From positions 1 through 64,000 of the forward strand of contig CANMXJ010000016.1 of the NCBI GenBank assembly GCA_947501805.1: a stretch of 64,000 nucleotides of DNA, read 5' to 3'. This document shows, piece by piece, positions 62,828-64,000 of the stretch. The translations under genes and the position numbers were made by a program. This DNA comes from an uncultured Sulfitobacter sp. (GTDB lineage Bacteria > Pseudomonadota > Alphaproteobacteria > Rhodobacterales > Rhodobacteraceae). The stretch's first letter is position 1, and every line of letters starts with the position of its first letter. The notes beneath the pieces were generated by a model that saw nothing but the letters and a program-made list of their open reading frames with translations, was not told the origin of the DNA and searched no databases.

Positions 62828-63474
62828 CAGGCACCTCCGGGAGCCGCGATGAAGCGGGAGATTGCCATCGCATAAGGGGATTCATAGGTTTGCAGCCGCT
62901 CGATATTGACGGTGATCATGAAGTTCTGACCCGTCACTTCGGAAGCGGATTGGTAGGTCACGCGCAGCGGGATCTGCACGATCCATTCGTAAACGCCGCG
63001 GTCATTGATGCCCTCACGGACGATGACCGCGTTATTGGCGACGGCAGTCGTGTTAAGGCGGCGCGTTTGAACCAGATCAAGCATCTGGCTTTTTTGCACT
63101 GCTTCGACGAACTGGTTCCAGCCTGTCGGTTTGGTGAAATATTGCAGCGCGTTGTTAAAGTCGGTGCGGTAGTTGGCAAAATCATAGGTGAGCGACGATG
63201 TCACTGCCTTGACCGCAAAGTTGCTTACCTCGGCAGCCGACTGGTGCGGTTTGTCGAGCGGTACGAGCGGCAACAGTTGGCCGTCTGTCGTCGTCGCGAA
63301 ATAGCGCGGCTCTGGACGGCTGACCGCGAGATAGGCGGTCGAGCCAGCCAGCACTGTCGTCGACAGGCTGAGACCGACTGCGATCTTGGCCATGACTTTG
63401 TATGAAATCTCAAACGTGCGCGCCGAGCGAAGGATAGATTCAGCAGCACCTAGGTGTTCATTGTCTGGCAGCAT
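62827..63474 (-). CDS. DotI/IcmL-like T4SS protein
   Basis: 215 aa. Single membrane segment near residue 30-50 (VMAKIAVGLSLSTTVLAGSTAYLAV) and a periplasmic domain (NFAVKAVTSSLTYDFANYRTDFNNALQYFTKPTGWNQFVEAV), the signature of DotI/TraM. DotI forms inner-membrane complexes of I-type systems. 12 nt after the DsbC-like gene. Confidence 0.85.
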   Translation of the reverse strand: MLPDNEHLGAAESILRSARTFEISYKVMAKIAVGLSLSTTVLAGSTAYLAVSRPEPRYFATTTDGQLLPLVPLDKPHQSAAEVSNFAVKAVTSSLTYDFANYRTDFNNALQYFTKPTGWNQFVEAVQKSQMLDLVQTRRLNTTAVANNAVIVREGINDRGVYEWIVQIPLRVTYQSASEVTGQNFMITVNIERLQTYESPYAMAISRFIAAPGGA

Positions 63475-63486
63475 CAGCGCATCCCG

Positions 63487-64000
63487 TCATTCATCATTGG
63501 TCTGGCTTGCGGGTTTAGCGACACTCAGAATGTCCCTAGGAAGTTCCGAAAAAGCGAACTGCGCGCCTTGATCGGTCTCATAGAGAAAGAATGGAACGCC
63601 CGGCATCTTGTTGGCCCGCATCCAGTTGATGTTGTCGACGATACCTTGGATGACAGCCTTGTCGGCTTGGGTCGCGTCCATCTGGGCAACGGCCGCCGTT
63701 CCGCGTGTCTTTGACGTCATGTGCGCCATGAAGGTTTGCGGGATGTCCTCGGAATGTAGGATCGACAAAGATGTGTTGAATCCCTGAACACCCGTGATGG
63801 GCGCGGGAATGATCCGCAAATCGATCGCGCCGCTCGCAATCTCATTATGCATTTGATCAATCGTCCACTGGCAATGCGGACATTCCGGATCGGCAAGCAT
63901 GTAGACGACCGGCGCGCTGGGGTTCGGCGTTCCAGCAGAAAACCAGATACGGTCATCACCTGCTTGTCTGAAGATGGTGTTGATCCCGGCCTGAACATCT
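63487..64000 (-). CDS. DsbC-like thioredoxin-fold protein (partial, 5' end missing)
   Basis: The reading frame stays open to the window edge, so the gene starts outside. Visible part: PVVYMLADPECPHCQWTIDQM with active-site CPHC, then thioredoxin-fold features (AVIQGIVDNINWMRANKMPGVPFFLY, the cis-Pro region). Disulfide isomerase/oxidase-like periplasmic proteins occur in conjugation clusters to fold cell-envelope components. Only the C-terminal ~171 residues are here. Confidence 0.75.
   Translation of the reverse strand, partial: DVQAGINTIFRQAGDDRIWFSAGTPNPSAPVVYMLADPECPHCQWTIDQMHNEIASGAIDLRIIPAPITGVQGFNTSLSILHSEDIPQTFMAHMTSKTRGTAAVAQMDATQADKAVIQGIVDNINWMRANKMPGVPFFLYETDQGAQFAFSELPRDILSVAKPASQTNDE

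Noticed and set aside
1-64000. CRISPR arrays, rRNA, tRNA and intact IS elements
   Set aside because: No regularly spaced repeats, cloverleaf-like sequences, conserved rRNA stretches or transposase genes were seen.

Overview
The window looks like about half of a large conjugative repABC plasmid from a marine Rhodobacteraceae (Roseobacter-group) alphaproteobacterium. The grounds are a RepA-RepB-RepC cassette with its counter-transcribed RNA, a Ti-type TraA relaxase with a recognisable oriT, DUF736 and DUF1403 proteins, an RcgA-like membrane protein, and a glycerol ABC operon arranged like rhizobial/roseobacter glpSTPQUV. No rRNA, tRNA, intact IS element or CRISPR array was seen. No searches were run: every family call is from reading the translations, and family names from memory are marked as such.

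Layout. (1) 0-9 kb: a membrane protein with an N-terminal HTH-like part, a degenerate DapA-family gene, and the DNA-processing half of a conjugation system: relaxase traA (-), oriT, then traC-like, traD-like and the coupling ATPase (+). (2) 8.5-12.6 kb: small plasmid-housekeeping genes (winged-helix RepL-like, DUF736, SSB-like, secreted nuclease) and gene-free, palindrome-rich DNA; one 18-bp operator-like palindrome recurs here and next to oriT. (3) 12.6-23.2 kb: cupin, small membrane protein, PHA synthase, and a divergent TetR-HlyD-ABC-ABC-lipoprotein esterase operon; a decayed copy of the membrane-protein gene closes the segment. (4) 23.2-29.6 kb: a two-component system facing a PepSY/DUF2271/flavoreductase/ApbE gene set, with the same spaced inverted motif before two of its promoters. 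(5) 30-33.6 kb: a tyrosine recombinase and a MerR-controlled operon (transglutaminase-like, CDF-like transporter, ICMT-like methyltransferase). (6) 34-47.1 kb: glycerol catabolism: glpR plus two orphan permeases on the minus strand; glpD-glpSTPQUV-glpK-Fe-ADH on the plus strand.

(7) 47.1-52.1 kb: a defence-like accessory island: a KirBac-like K+ channel, an unassigned reverse transcriptase of the Abi/UG type possibly preceded by a small ORF, and an AbiEi/AbiEii toxin-antitoxin pair. (8) 52.2-55.6 kb: ScpB-DUF1403 diverging from a tyrosine recombinase with a recombination-site-like 11-7-11 sequence between them, then ParDE. (9) 55.7-59.7 kb: repABC with ctRNA and a 16-bp repeat on both sides of repA. 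(10) 59.7-64 kb: IcmT/DotG/DotH/DotI-like (IncI/Dot-Icm class) secretion genes and a DsbC-like protein cut by the window edge.

Taken together, the replicon pairs a Ti-like MobQ relaxase and oriT with an IncI-like mating-pair apparatus, is stabilised by RepAB, ParDE, AbiE and possibly a ScpB/DUF1403/recombinase module, and carries catabolic and envelope-related cargo. The strongest candidates for undescribed biology are the RT/K+ channel/AbiE island and the ScpB-DUF1403-recombinase module.
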